35,944 bases of DNA, from positions 1 to 35,944 of the forward strand of contig JAUYSY010000030.1 of assembly GCA_030696155.1 (NCBI GenBank), written 5' to 3'. Made by a program: the position numbers and the translations under genes. The DNA comes from Alphaproteobacteria bacterium. GTDB taxonomy: Bacteria; Pseudomonadota; Alphaproteobacteria; JAUXUR01. The notes under the pieces are model-generated. The model was not told the DNA's origin, ran no database searches, and saw nothing but the letters and a program-made list of their open reading frames with translations. This document shows positions 35,493 to 35,944 of the stretch, one piece after another. Numbering within the stretch: position 1 is the stretch's first letter; each line of letters begins with the position of its first letter.

Positions 35493-35606
35493 CGTCATTG
35501 CGAGGGGCGAAGCCCCGCGGCAATCCACACTTTTTACCTGACCATTCAAAAGTGTAGATTCCCACAAACACCTTCGTGCAAGCACTCATATATTTTCGCA
35601 ATGACG
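35493..35606. repeat. MITE-like inverted element, CGTCATTGCGA family
   Basis: It opens with CGTCATTGCGAGGGGCGAAG at 35493 and closes with TTCGCAATGACG at 35606. The interior has an inverted CACACTTTT / AAAAGTGT pair. Same family as 25652-25763. Confidence 0.85.
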
Positions 35607-35645
35607 AGACTTTTGTAGCATTTTCGACTTATTTCACCACATCAA

Positions 35646-35910
35646 AAGTAAAACAAAAAAAGGACCAGAAGCTAATCACCCAGGTCCTTTTAAGATTCAC
35701 ATACTTAGCAAACACAAAAAAAAGAGCTAAAGCGATTAAGCTCGAGCTCTTTTTTGAAAGTAAGTAAAACAATTATTGCAGACATTTATTCGATATAATT
35801 TCTGAGATCTAAGTAATAAGAAAGGAATAAAGAAGAATCGGAAAGATCAAGCCGATCATCTTATTAGTAACAGTAAGCTAAATACATTGCTGTATGTACA
35901 CATCTGTCCT
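35646..35910. repeat. Duplicated module, copy B (contains two terminator hairpins)
   Basis: It matches copy A. It starts with a hairpin AAAAGGACC (35658-35666) / GGTCCTTTT (35683-35691), then AAAAAAGAGCT / AGCTCTTTTTT at 35718-35755, then the conserved tail with GGAATAAAGAAGAATCGGAA. Beyond it, 35919-35935 has a small hairpin CGTGGT / ACCACG. No gene is seen between 35381 and the window end. Confidence 0.8.
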
Positions 35911-35944
35911 ATTAACGTGGTGGTCTACCACGAGATTAATTGGG

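Overview
The window is AT-rich and reads as the chromosome of an intracellular or host-associated alphaproteobacterium. The divergent block of RNase E (rne) against N-acetylmuramoyl-L-alanine amidase plus penicillin-binding protein 1A is the usual alphaproteobacterial order. The low GC, the many palindromic dispersed repeats, the decayed gene pieces, and the eukaryote-like repeat proteins (Sel1, F-box plus LRR) suggest a Holosporales- or Rickettsiales-like symbiont. That placement is inference; no taxonomic marker such as rRNA lies in the window.

Layout. 1-1831: 3'-truncated zinc-ribbon / cyclase-like / AAA ATPase regulator (minus). 2062-4398: orphan OppA-type binding protein and a small secreted protein, ending in a clear terminator. 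4419-5379: tRNA-Asp with its promoter, then a secreted Nudix-like protein. 5460-9300: a Sel1 protein with a broken signal peptide, a secreted AAA+ ATPase, and a repeat-rich stretch of about 0.9 kb without a firm gene. 9325-16922: conserved cell-wall and RNA-processing block (mrcA, amidase, rne). 17104-21918: HIT protein, threonine-synthase-like enzyme, serine hydrolase, 41-residue lipoprotein, small membrane protein, secreted alpha/beta hydrolase. 22123-28970: minus-strand accessory genes, including a secreted GNAT acetyltransferase, a secreted unknown, a MerR/TipAS regulator and a fragment of its paralogue, 3-methyladenine glycosylase (tag), an anchored hydrolase and an APH-like kinase. 29444-35353: an exported F-box/LRR protein resembling GALA effectors and three unknown helical proteins, two with signal peptides, set among dispersed repeats and a duplicated module of about 265 bp.

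The main biological theme is export. At least ten genes start with a Sec-type signal peptide or an N-terminal membrane anchor, and several carry folds that are normally cytosolic (AAA+ ATPase, Nudix, GNAT, APH-like kinase, F-box/LRR, formerly Sel1). A reasonable inference is a set of host-directed or periplasmic factors loaded through Sec. The best single candidate is the F-box/LRR protein at 29444-31414, which also carries a nuclear-localisation-like basic patch.

The second theme is decay and slippage at gene starts. A poly(A)8 tract separates the amidase from its signal peptide, a poly(A)9 tract separates a membrane protein from its likely ATG, a 17-bp tandem duplication re-made the start of the HIT gene, and two in-frame stops sit in the Sel1 signal peptide.
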